DNA of 64,000 bases. Source: Avena insularis. Its lineage: Eukaryota; Streptophyta; Magnoliopsida; Poales; Poaceae. A program made the position numbers and the translations under genes. The DNA lies in contig CM042697.1 in the NCBI GenBank assembly GCA_023614405.1, forward strand, positions 465,416,744 to 465,480,743, given 5' to 3'. Every line of letters begins with the position of its first letter. The stretch's first letter is position 1. The notes beneath the pieces were generated by a model. It was not told the DNA's origin. It ran no database searches and saw nothing but the letters and a program-made list of their open reading frames with translations. Shown one piece after another: positions 23,520-32,219 of this stretch.

Positions 23520-23524
23520 CTGAG

Positions 23525-23554
23525 ATCGTGTACCCGCGGGGTATAACCATGTCA
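23525..23554 (-). repeat. 5' LTR of Gypsy element, displaced end
   Basis: The last 30 bp of the Gypsy LTR ('atcgtgtacccgcgg'... ending 'gtca') lie here, after the second CTGAG. The Gypsy TSD GTGGA follows at 23555-23559. This shows the Copia element inserted after the Gypsy element. Confidence 0.9.
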
Positions 23555-23559
23555 GTGGA

Positions 23560-24048
23560 CTTCTGAAGCGAGGAAAACCCAACCAAGCCGGTGCAGTCCT
23601 TCTTGCAAAGGAAATATGGGTCAAACTCCCGGATGGCATGCATGATCTTGAGGAAGAGCTTCCGGCTCATCCTGAAACGGCGGCGAAACACGTCCTCTCC
23701 ATGGAGTGGCTGGTCGGCGAAGTAGTCGGCGTACAACATGCAGTAGCCCTCTATCCTTTGTCTCGCCTTGCACTTCCGGCGACCTGGCGCCGAACCACCG
23801 CGCTTTGGCTTCGCCATCTGCATGTACAGCTGGGCGAGCGCTGCGAGGATTTGCAAGTGCTCTTCACCTTCGGTGACCTCAGTGCTCTCCTCCTCCAGGT
23901 GTACGGCGAGCATCTCCTTGTCGTCGGAGTCCATGGCAAGTATCTCTTCCTCGTCGGAGTTAATAGCGAGCATCTCCTCGTTGTCGGAGTCCATGGCCGA
24001 ATCCAGCCAAATGTCGAACACTTGGCGGATGTGGTGGTGGGAGCACAT
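23560..24048 (-). pseudogene. Harbinger transposase, N-terminal part
   Basis: It begins in an acidic repeat (AINSDEEEILAMDSDDKEM) and continues through KPKRGGSAPGRRKCKARQRI, YADYFADQPLHGEDVFRRRF, RMSRKLFLKIMHAIREFDPY and ends GFSSLQKST at the Gypsy TSD. This is the usual N-terminal helix-rich region of plant Harbinger transposases. The same frame continues at 2337. The ATG at 24048 is a plausible start. The acidic repeat reflects three near-repeats of a 30-bp unit at about 23900-24000. Confidence 0.85.
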
Positions 24049-24799
24049 AGCGAAGCAGAGCTACGGCGAGGCTAGGTCGGCGAGATCGGTGGCGGGGAAG
24101 GCGTGGTGGTGGGCGGCAACTACGGCGAGCCTAGCTAGAGGCGTGGGCATGCCATGACGCGCAGGAGCTCCGTCGGTGAAGTCATGGCGACAGGGGGCGC
24201 TTGGAGCTCTTCGCGGCAGTCTGGGCGAGTGGAGTGGGTGGGAATGGGAATGTCTCGCTGACAGAGCTAGCCCACGCCCTTTTTTGCGGAGTCCAGCGTC
24301 CCCAGGGCATACCCGGGAACCTGGGTTCGGCCTGGGTAGGCCGAATCAAAACACGCCGAAATACGGACGAAAACAGGTCCCCGGGTATGCGACTAGGCCG
24401 ATTTTCGGCGTCCGGACCAAAATTCGGCGTCCGGATCGGCGTCCTGGGTAGGCGAGTGGAGATGCTCTTACTCTTTTCAACCCTCTTCTGACTCTCGTGT
24501 GCATGCTGCTAATGCGCATGCGCGCGTGTCCAGCAGGCAACCGATATTAATTAAGCAAGGAGTTTGCTTAAATTAAAAGGATTTAATAAATACAAGTCTA
24601 CTCTCACGATATAACATCACCCAAATGCTTAGCGCCCGCTAAGACCCATAACAGGGCGTCTAGGCCTCTTTCTTAATCTTACCAAGAACAACTAAAGGCG
24701 ACGGGTGCTTATTGTTGAAAATCTGGGCATTTCTTTCATTTCAAATTTCCCAAGAAACGAGCAAGGTTGAAGACGCCATTGCCTTACGACCTTTCGCCA

Positions 24800-25764
24800 T
24801 CATAGACCACCAATTCTTGAGGGAAAGCCCTGCCCATTGCCTTGGATGTACAGTGTGGAGCCCAACCAAACTTTGAGATAACTCCATATGCGTGTGGCGA
24901 ATGGGCAAGCAACAAGAAGATGTGAAATCAATTTAGTAGTTTGCTTGCATAGAGGACACATCCCACAATTAGGCCGTCCTCTCTTTTCCAAACGGTCTGT
25001 CGTCCAAACTCTATTCCTCAACGCAAGCCAAGCAAAAAAAATTGATTTGGAGGGAGCACAAGCCTTCCAAACCATTGTATTCATGTTGGAAAGCGTGGAC
25101 CCTAGAAATTGCACCTCATAAGCCGACACTGTCGAGTATTCTCCGTCCTCTGTAAGCTACTAAGAAATGCCATCATCTACATTAGGGTCAAGCTCCACCT
25201 CATGAAGAAGAACCCAAAGCTCCACGAATTGTTTAAGATGTTCGATGGTGAAATTATCCTCCAACTTCACGTTCCTAATCCAAGCATTGTCATGCAAGGC
25301 TTGTTTGATGGTCCACTTCTTCCGTTTAGATAAGGCAAAAATTAGGGAGGCAACCTCAATCGGCTTCTTCCCTAGAATCCAAGGCGCATGAAAAAACAGA
25401 GTCTTGTCTCCATTACCCACTCTGATGGTCGTGACGATGTAGAAATATTCATGTCTTCCTTAGTGCATGGATTTCCATGTCCATCCCAAAGCCTGTTTGG
25501 ATTTTTCCATTATAACCATGGCCACCGCAAACACAAAGTCGTCGCAAATTTGTCCATATGAAAGATCACAAGCCCCCCAAGTTTCTTTGGGCGGCAAACC
25601 ATGTCCCAATTTACTTTGCACTTAGCCCCGGTAGTGTTGTCCTTGGCTGACCAAAGGAAGGTCCATTCCAATTTATTCATGAACTTAATAGTGCCCGAAG
25701 GAATGGGCAATGCCGTCAAGTGGTATATTGCTTGAGAAGCGATGAGCAATTTTATTAACGCAGT
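24800..25764 (-). pseudogene. LINE post-RT region with zf-RVT domain
   Basis: From 25764 down: LLIASQAIYHLTALPIPSGT and EWTFLWSAKDNTTGAKCKV (connector), then GNGDKTLFFHAPWILGKKPI, then the zf-RVT zinc-binding domain at 25129-24800: VWKACAPSKSIFFAWLALRN, CGMCPLCKQTTKLISHLLV, CPFATRIW. Frames change near 25450 and 25140. The sequence 24471-24799 has no coding signal that I can support, apart from the likely LINE tail. Confidence 0.8.
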
Positions 25765-27043
25765 TGAAAGGATCGTATGGGCACCTAGAGGGGGGGTGAA
25801 TAGGTGCTACTTCAGATTTTACTCTTTTTCCAGTTAGGGTTTGACACAAAAGGTAAGTTCTCTAGATTATGCAACTATGGTGAATTTACCTATATGTCAA
25901 ACTAGCACAACACTAAGCAAGATAAGTAAAGTGAGGTAAAGGATAGACGTAACCAAGTGGAGCACACGGAGACACAAGGATTTGTTTCCCACGGTTCCTT
26001 CCTTTTGAGGGGAAGTACGTCTGTGTTTGGAGAGGGGGTGGTTTCAAACCACCAACGTCACGAGAGGCCTCCCTTGTTCTCCGACGAACCTCACCCCAAA
26101 GGGTTCAATTCACCTCTTCCACTATATTCGCACCTTCGAGGTGGAAGACGACACCTTTACAATAAGTTTGAGGCATACATCCACAACTGAATTGGAGGCT
26201 CCCGAATACAAGCAAGTTGTCAAACAATCAAAGACAAGCTTATAAGAACCAAATCAAAATCTAGGGTTTCCAAGGAAACACTAGAGCAAGGGGCCCTCAA
26301 GTGAATGAGGGGTAAATGAAGATCTCTCTTGGTGAAGCTATAGATCAAGGCCTCCTCCTTCGAATCCAAAGATCAATGACTTTGGATGGTTGGATGAAGA
26401 GATCTTGGTGATTTGGTGGCTCAAATGGAGGTGGTGTTCTTGAGTGGGTCGAGCAGCTAGAGGAAGGGGATGAGGTCCCCTATTTATAGGCCTCTACTCA
26501 CTGAACCGTTTTCCGACCATTGGGTGACCTGTCAAATCGGAGACTCTGGACTGTAGACCGGAGTCTCCGGTCTACACCGGAGACTCTGGCCAATCTTCAG
26601 ACTGAGCTCCGGACCACCATTCTGAATGACCCAGCAGCCCTGGGAAAATCTCCTCCAGAAACTCTTCAAAGACTCCGGACCCCTGTACACCGGAGACTCC
26701 GGTCTAGCCACACCGGAGACTCCGGTTTGATGCTTGCACCGGAGACTCCAGACCGTCTCCGGTTGATCTCCGGACCCCATGCAGTAAGTCCTTGGCAGAT
26801 TTCTGGAGGCTCCTCTAGAGATTCTTGGGGAAACTCCGGGCCACACCGGAGACTCCGGTCCAATCAGACCGGAGACTCCGGTGTGGAGTTCCGAGAAACC
26901 TGTATATTTTGCAGGGATAATTCCACAGGCCAAAGTCCTTTTCACTTTTCATTATATCAACCTGTAGACACTAGCATACTATAAAACGATCTATGAGTTG
27001 TTAACAAACATCAAAACAGATTAAGACAGGAAATGTCCTTTCA
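25765..27043. mobile_element. Solo-LTR-like element, 1279 bp
   Basis: It is inserted in LINE coding sequence. It starts TGAAAGGA and ends TCCTTTCA, that is TG...CA with an 8-bp terminal inverted repeat. The 5-bp flanks are GCAGT (25760-25764) and GCGGT (27044-27048), one mismatch. Joining across it restores the LINE frame (HTA|LIK). There is no internal gene, no second LTR and no primer site. It contains a TATA-like 'cctatttatagg' (about 26480) and the inverted-motif cluster 26525-26890. A TIR transposon with a 5-bp TSD is the alternative. Confidence 0.65.
26525..26890. repeat. Cluster of CCGGAGACTCCGG quasi-palindromes
   Basis: At least seven copies of 'ccggagactccggt', with variants and one inverted 'ccggagtctccggtc' (26561), are scattered at irregular spacing over about 360 bp. 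Copies include 26691, 26715, 26739, 26845 and 26871. Each unit is partly self-complementary and adjacent units can pair. There is no reading frame of note. Confidence 0.8.
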
Positions 27044-27048
27044 GCGGT

Positions 27049-27861
27049 ATGCTCTGCCGTGGTGATATATTTCTCATTCCAAGTAGTTAGCTTGGCAGCG
27101 CACTTGTCCTCAGGATGTTGGAAATCCGCTCTCTTGAGCTTCCAAACCGAAAGAGATAAGCCCAAATATCTCAAGGGAAAGGTAGTACGGGACACCGGTA
27201 TGAATTGGAGGATATCATATAGATTAATTTGATCACAAGAGAGCTCTTATGGAAGTTTGTGCACAGCCCGTCAACTCCCCAAAACCCTCAAAAATTGCAG
27301 CTAAGTTGATAATGTCATATTTGATTGGAGCCACAAAAACCGCCACGTAGTCCGCATATAGGGATGTTCTTAAAATTGTTCCTCTCCCACGAAGCTTATG
27401 GAGAAGCCCATGAGAGGTTTCCCTTTCTAAGATTTGCGTTATAGGGTCAATCGCGATGACAAAAAGAAGGGGTGACAACCAGTGGCAGAGCTAGGGGGAC
27501 AAGCAGGGGCCCTGTCCCCCCTATGGCAGCGTATCCACGGTAAATTTATGTACGGAGGACTAGCTTAGCTATGATTTTTAGCCTCCAATCCTGCCTACAC
27601 TCCTGGTGACAACGGGTCTCCTTGCCTAAGGCCATGGGATATTGGGATACTGGCGATGCCATTGAGAAGGACCCGAGAAGAGGATGTGGAGAGCAGTGCG
27701 ACAATCCAATCCCGGAACCAACTAGGGAACCTGCGGCGTTGGAGAAGATCAAGAATGTAGTCCCATCTAATAGGGTCAACGGCCCCGCGAATATCAAGCT
27801 TGAAAAGTAGTGCCAGAATCTTGGAGGCCACAATTCGGCTCATAGGTGCAAATGCATTCAT
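27049..27861 (-). pseudogene. LINE reverse transcriptase palm (YADY mutant)
   Basis: 27861-27613 reads ALLFKLDIRGAVDPIRWDYI (motif A), RVLLNGIAS and GLRQGDPLSP. After the 125-bp insert, 27470-27233 reads SPLLFVIAIDPITQILE and SLYADYVAVFV. The catalytic pair is YADY, not YADD (Tyr codon at 27347-27349). 27195-27049 continues with PLRYLGLSLS and WNEKYITTAEHTA. Stops and frameshifts occur throughout. Confidence 0.85.
27480..27604. mobile_element. 125-bp insertion with perfect 9-bp TSD
   Basis: GGTGACAAC is present on both sides (27471-27479 and 27605-27613), exactly splitting the LINE GDP(LSP) codons. The insert starts CAGTGGCAGAGC and ends CCTACACTCCT. Terminal inverted similarity is weak. The 9-bp duplication suggests a Mutator-type MITE; a hAT relative or deletion derivative is possible. 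Confidence 0.7.
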
Positions 27862-28196
27862 TATGATAAAACATATTATAAAATGTCAAAAAATTCAAAA
27901 AAAATTACATATACATTCGAACATTTTATGTTGGTTCACAAGTTTTTAGAATAAAAGAACATTTTATGTGTTGTGTATAAAAAGACAAAAAATGTCATAT
28001 GAATAGTCGTATTTCCGTGAGACATTTTATCTTTTTTATACATGACACATAAAATATTATTTCATCCTAAAAACTTATGAACCAACATAAAATGTTCTAA
28101 TGTATATGCGCAATTTTTTTAAATTTTTTAAATTTTTTAAATTTTTTTAAAATATTTAAAAATGCGTCTTAAAATAGGTGCATGCGAGCCGAAGTA
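27834..28196. mobile_element. Foldback MITE with long inverted arms
   Basis: Ends are inverted: TTCGGCTC at 27834 and GAGCCGAA at 28189-28196. Internal arms of about 100 bp pair around a 20-nt centre near 28000, for example 'cattttatgttggttca' versus 'tgaaccaacataaaatg'. It is very AT-rich and without genes. It lies within LINE RT sequence. The flanking TSD is not clear. Confidence 0.7.
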
Positions 28197-28277
28197 AATA
28201 TCCGTGGAATCTGGCTCTCGTGGAATCTCTTTGCTAGATTCTTAACATGGAGCAAGTTGTTATGAATGCTCTTTTCT
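28197..28277 (-). pseudogene. LINE RT island
   Basis: The minus strand reads EKSIHNNLLHVKNLAKRFHES, the conserved stretch before RT motif A of plant LINEs. It is isolated between the foldback MITE and the GTAGCA-rich element. Confidence 0.65.
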
Positions 28278-29496
28278 AAGGGTCGTACTACGCGTCTCCC
28301 GGGGATATTTACCTAAAATCCCCCGGGTCCTCCTACTGACACTTGTCCATTGAAATCCTGTTTTTGTTACACTCAGACCCGCTTTTGCTACATAATGCCC
28401 CGCTTTTGCAACACTGTAGCAGAAAACGGTTCGTCATAGAAATAGAAAAACAGACTAACCTCGCCGGAGAGCTCGCCGGAGACCTCGCCGGCGACCGTGT
28501 AGCAAAAAAAAACTAATGTAGCAAAATCGACTTCGCCGGAGATTCACCGGAAACTTTCGCTGCAGACCTCGCTGAATACCGAGTAGCAAAACAATTGCTC
28601 TTTTGTAGCAAAATCAGAAAACAAATGTAGCAAGATTATTATGCTAATGTAGCAAAAGCCTGATTTCGCCGGAGACATTGTCGGAGCAAAAGCTGTAGCA
28701 AAAAAAATATGCTATTATAGCAGCGCCGCTCGCCGCATGTAGCAACACCACAAGTCATATGTAGCAGATTCGGTCGCAAGGCCGCACACCCGCCGGTTGT
28801 AGCAAAGTGTGGTTTCCATTGTAGCACACGTCACCACAAGGCCAGCACATGACATCACCGCCATCCACACGTAGCGCCGTCGCCCGCCTGTGGTAGCAAA
28901 TTCCCAACGGCGTAGCAGCCACCGTGCATCTTGTTCGCAAGGGCGTCGTGCCATTTGTAGCAGCTGCGGCTGCCACTGATAGCAATGTCGTTGTGCCGTG
29001 GTAGCAAAATTTGTCTACCGCGGGTAGCATCGCTGCTGTGCCGTGGCTTGCAGCAAAAGCCGCCATGCGGGGGGACCAGCAGCGTGCGGCGACATGCAGC
29101 GGTGTGGGGAACCAGCAGGGAGCACCGGTGGTGGCTGATGAATCTGGCCTTCTTGAGGGGAACAGATAAATTGAGGGGAAACGTGATGGGAAGCAGGATG
29201 ACGACGGCGTGGTGGCGCGTCGGTTAGTGGAGGGAGGGCTGCAGTGCAGCGGTGGAAGAAATCCATGGCTCCCTGGCGAGGAAGATGGGGAACGAGTAGT
29301 TGAGGCCAACGAGATGTAGGAGGCAACGAGATAAGAGGTCTTTTTTTGCGAGAGGAACGGCTAAGCATAGTCTCCTGGTGCTGTGGTGGGACCATGGGTA
29401 ACACGGACTGTTTTCTTTTGACATGGAAACACCACGTGTCAAGCTAAGAAGGAGGAGGATGGGAGGCGAGCGATCCCCGGGGGATTGTATCGTTTT
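28278..29496. mobile_element. Non-autonomous Mutator-like element rich in GTAGCA
   Basis: It lies within LINE sequence. Flanking 9-mers CTCTTTTCT (28269-28277) and CCCTTTTTT (29497-29505) are similar, not identical. The ends are imperfect inverted repeats containing CCCGGGGAT (28297 region; inverted near 29472). Size is 1219 bp. Inner sequence is dominated by the GTAGCA motif, then a GC-rich part with an open minus frame (28755-29309) that is Pro/Ser/Thr-rich and looks non-functional. Assignment to Mutator is an inference from TSD length. Confidence 0.5.
28380..29050. repeat. Irregular GTAGCA(AAA) motif array
   Basis: About twenty or more copies of 'gtagcaaaa' or 'gtagcagc' are spaced about 20-45 bp apart. 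Between copies the sequence varies but often includes 'cgccgga' or 'cgccgc'. The order is not a fixed-length tandem repeat. Confidence 0.75.
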
Positions 29497-29580
29497 CCCT
29501 TTTTTAATGAAAGCACCTTAGACGATGGAGACAAGATCATTTATCATGGGACCAAGAGAGCATCTTCGAAATAATATTTA
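29497..29580 (-). pseudogene. LINE RT island
   Basis: The minus strand reads INDLVSIV(stop)GAFIKKG, matching the LINE 'xLVSxxQGAFIxxR' motif. It lies between the GTAGCA element and the Tourist-like element. Confidence 0.6.
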
Positions 29581-30391
29581 GGGGCCGTTTGGAACAAGGG
29601 ATTTTTGTAGGAAAACCGTAGGATAGAATTCTCACAGGAAATATTTCCTTTGCACTCTTTGGATCGTATGAATAGGAAAGGAAAATCCACGGGATTGGAT
29701 TCCTAGCCTTCATGTTTTACAGGAAATAAAACATCTGGTCCGACCTATTGGAAAGTTTCCTATGGGCTGAAACAAAGCGCCTCCAGATTTTTCTTCTCTC
29801 TTCGCCTCGGTCATGCGCCAAAAATGGGAGAGGCAACAGCTGGGCGTCGGGGATGACGATTTCTTCGGGGACAGCGGGAAAAATAGGAACGGGTAGACGG
29901 CGGACCAGGGTCGGCCAGCATAGGGCGCAGCGGCTGGCGAGCGTGGATATACTGCAGCAGCGACAAGTCAGGCCATCACCTCCGAGTGCTAACCACTCTT
30001 CTCACAACCGACGTGCTTGCTGCCCTTGCCGCTGTCGTCGGCCGGCCGGCCACGGTGTACTTGGAAGTTTGAACAATAACTCTGGCTTGGTGTTCGTGCA
30101 GTGGTTGTCCAATGTCCGAGTGAAGAGAGTTTACTAGCTTGCAAATTGGTCATGAAAGCATGTGTTTGTAGAAATGAGCAATACGTACCAAATGCTAGCT
30201 TGGAAAAAAGGAAAAGTGGCTAGTTGTTTCGAATTCGAAAAAAAATCTATTTTTCTTATCCTGCAATCCAAATGGCCTCCTTTTCCCATTCCTGCATATT
30301 AGATTTCCATAGGATTGTTAGAGCATGACATCTCAAATCCTCTGATTTTTCTATTCTTCTATTTTTCCTTTCCTGTGTTCCAAACGGGGTC
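29581..30391. mobile_element. Tourist/PIF-Harbinger non-autonomous element, 811 bp
   Basis: Left end GGGGCCGTTTGGAACA, right end TGTTCCAAACGGGGTC: terminal inverted repeats. TTA is duplicated (29578-29580 and 30392-30394). It sits in LINE RT sequence. The GC-rich centre (29748-30137) has a 129-codon open frame without recognisable domain, perhaps captured sequence. Both arms have the 'cataggatttt/gaaaggaa' style common in Tourist-like elements. Confidence 0.8.
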
Positions 30392-30480
30392 TTACAGTGG
30401 CATGAATAATAGGCCTAAAGTCGGACGTTCCGCGCCCTCTTTCTTTGGTAGAAGGAATAGTGACTACTTCAATTTCGCTT
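30392..30480 (-). pseudogene. LINE RT N-terminal island
   Basis: The minus strand reads VTIPSTKERGRGTSDFRPI, the start of the LINE reverse transcriptase. No upstream endonuclease was seen beyond 30480. Confidence 0.65.
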
Positions 30481-30983
30481 CCCTCAGGTAATCGATCAGT
30501 CAGCAAGACAGGTAATCGATCAGTCAGCAGGCCGGATGATTCAGTTTCGGTTCCCTCAATCGATCTTCAGGTATATGTGCACGTTCAAATGCTCAATTAT
30601 TGCTCTGCATAACACACCCAATGACCCAAGTCCGAATCGCCCTCCAGTGCGAGCTTGCTCACGATGCCAATCACGACAGGAACACTGACTACGACATGAC
30701 CTATAGTACGGTATTTCAATACGTACTCCTACGTATAAATAAATTTATTGTTCATTGTACGTGCATATGGCGCATGCAACTGGCAAGGTACTCGCCTGAT
30801 CGCGCGTGCTTTGAACATGCGTGATGCATTATAGTAAGCGAGGCTAGCTTTGGACAGGCCGCATGTTTGCCTCTCCTGGTTTCGTGGCATCAGCCAGACA
30901 CGGGGACAGCAGCCAGGCAATGCTATAGCATGCATATAGTATTGCTTATTTCCTTTTCTTTATGCGTGTAGTATGCGGAAAAT
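30481..30983. other. Unassigned stretch with a 21-bp direct repeat
   Basis: No gene recognised. 'caggtaatcgatcagtcagc' occurs at 30485 and 30509 (period 24). Confidence 0.4.
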
Positions 30984-31391
30984 GGGTTTGGAGGACGGGC
31001 TCCGTGGAGCCCGTTTTTAAATTTCGTTCAAATTAATATTTTAAAGTTTTCAAAAAATTCTAAAACAAAATTCTAGATGTTAACAATGACTTACTCTATG
31101 GTCCAGCAAAATCTGAGAACTAAATAGTTTGAATTTCGGTCTACACAAAAATGACAAATTCTGACAAATCTGAACAATTTTGAATTTTGTACTGTTCACC
31201 GTTCCTGATCTAGAAATTTGTCATTTTTATACAGCCGAAAATACGAGATATTTCGCAATGAATTTTTGCACGCGGGTAGAAATAATGATTGTCTACATCA
31301 AAGAATTTTTTTCAGATTTTTTCGAAACTTCAAAATGTCAAATTTCAGAAATTTAAAAAAACGTCCTCCATGGAGGACGAGCTCCAAATTG
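30984..31391. mobile_element. MITE-like element, about 408 bp
   Basis: The ends are partly inverted: GGGTTTGGAGGACGGGCTCC at the left and GGAGGACGAGCTCCAAATT at the right. Each end carries a small palindrome (gggctccgtggagcccg; cgtcctccatggaggacg). The inside is AT-rich without genes. No clear TSD, so the superfamily is unknown. Confidence 0.5.
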
Positions 31392-31843
31392 ACGCACTCG
31401 TGTAATATGGCATTTTCTCCTGTAACGGCACGAGGTTCCCATAATTAAAAGCCCCGTGGGGAACACTATTTCCCTCCTAATCATCGTCAATGCCAAATCT
31501 CTTTGCTGTGTCTGCTCTGCTCTAGCTAGACCACTACGGTGAATTTGGTGAAAGAGGACCTTGCGTGTGTATTCCCCCTCCCCGTGGCGCACCCCAGGGC
31601 GCCGCCGGGGTCCTGATCCCGCCGCCAAACCTCCCCCTCTCCGATCTACCACTTTTTCGCCGTTGTCGTTTGCACTCGTTAATCTGGCCTGAAGAGGCGG
31701 ATTCTAGAAGACTCTGTCGGCGAACTTTTATGCACGTATTAGGCCTTGAGATTGCTGAATACGAAGGTATTCGGTCATGCTATTTTGTTTTTCTGGCGTT
31801 TGGTTTTAGCGGTACGTTGCGAAGCTCTGCTGTTTGTTCCCAC

Positions 31844-32189
31844 TGTCAGCACCTACACCTGAATCCCTCTTGCACTCTGTTTCTCACGATCTCTCTCGGA
31901 ACCTGACTAAGACAGAGATGAACACGGGATGATTTTGGCGCCGCGTACAACTGTACTGCTTTTCTGGTTTATCTTCCTTTTATTCTAGCGAATACAAAGC
32001 TGTTGCAGAGGTATGCGCCACGTTCGGACCGAGTCGTGCCATCCCACGACTGAACGTGCAGCTCCTGGCGATCCTAAAAACCAGGCCTCGTGGACCCTGG
32101 ATAAAACTGCCTAAACGACTAAGTCTAGGACTGCTAACTGACTAACTCTGAACCTCTAACAGTTAACTAACAGCAGGGTTTATTCAACA
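31844..32189 (-). repeat. 3' LTR of Copia 3
   Basis: It begins TGTCAGCACCTACACC and ends TTTATTCAACA. Next to it 32190-32206 (ttctccccctaaagctt) is the polypurine tract on the sense strand (AAGCTTTAGGGGGAGAA). Confidence 0.93.
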
Positions 32190-32219
32190 TTCTCCCCCTA
32201 AAGCTTGTTGTTAGGAATC

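Larger units (their letters stand above)
2338..23554 (-). mobile_element. Gypsy LTR retrotransposon, Tat-like, with antisense gene
   Basis: The element is bounded by TG...CA and the 5-bp duplication GTGGA (2333-2337 and 23555-23559). It has about 500-bp LTRs. On the minus strand the order is gag, protease, RT, RNase H, integrase, which is Gypsy order. On the plus strand between pol and the 3' LTR is an extra multi-exon gene. The RVT_3-type RNase H and the extra antisense gene point to the grass Tat/Retand lineage (inference). Without the Copia element nested in its 5' LTR it is about 12.8 kb. No family name is assigned. A purine tract next to the 3' LTR is not evident. Confidence 0.9.
1061..24467 (-). 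mobile_element. PIF/Harbinger DNA transposon, split by nested retrotransposons
   Basis: The right end reads ...GGAGATGCTC followed by TTA (24468-24470). The left end near 1061-1075 is a degraded copy of the inverted GAGCATCTCC terminus. Subterminal DNA on both sides is rich in 'ttcggcc/ggacg' motifs and matches the smaller MITE at 38635-39219. The only recognisable gene is a transposase on the minus strand, in two blocks (24048-23560 and 2337-1487). The 21.2 kb between them is a Gypsy element with its own TSD, so the original transposon was only about 2.2 kb. A second Myb-like ORF, usual for the superfamily, was not found. The left TSD is not clear, and the boundary may be off by a few bases. 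Confidence 0.85.
24550..30480 (-). mobile_element. LINE (L1-type) fragment cut by five insertions
   Basis: Minus-strand pieces align in order to one plant L1 ORF2. RT start is at 30460-30395, then 29577-29506, 28277-28197, 27861-27613 and 27479-27049. RNase-H/connector and zinc-binding pieces follow at 25764-25160 and 25129-24800. Each gap is an element with its own ends. No endonuclease domain and no clear 3' poly(A) were found, so the LINE is truncated at both ends or too decayed there. Its original length in the window is about 2.3 kb. Confidence 0.8.

Noticed and set aside
24176..24491. Plus-strand frames near the Harbinger right end
   Set aside because: They are opposite to the Harbinger leader and run into its subterminal repeats.
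26525..26890. CRISPR-like appearance of spaced palindromes
   Set aside because: Spacing is irregular, units are not identical, no cas genes, and the context is plant retro-DNA.
26520..26984. Open frames on both strands over the CCGGAGACTCC cluster
   Set aside because: Both strands are open because the motif lacks stops in all frames; no protein family.
27834..28196. microRNA gene
   Set aside because: The arms are long and nearly continuous, and the ends are MITE-like; a siRNA source is more likely than a microRNA gene.
28755..29309. 184-codon minus-strand frame rich in Ser/Pro/Thr
   Set aside because: It runs through the GTAGCA repeat element; the recurrent short peptides come from the repeat, with no domain or start context.
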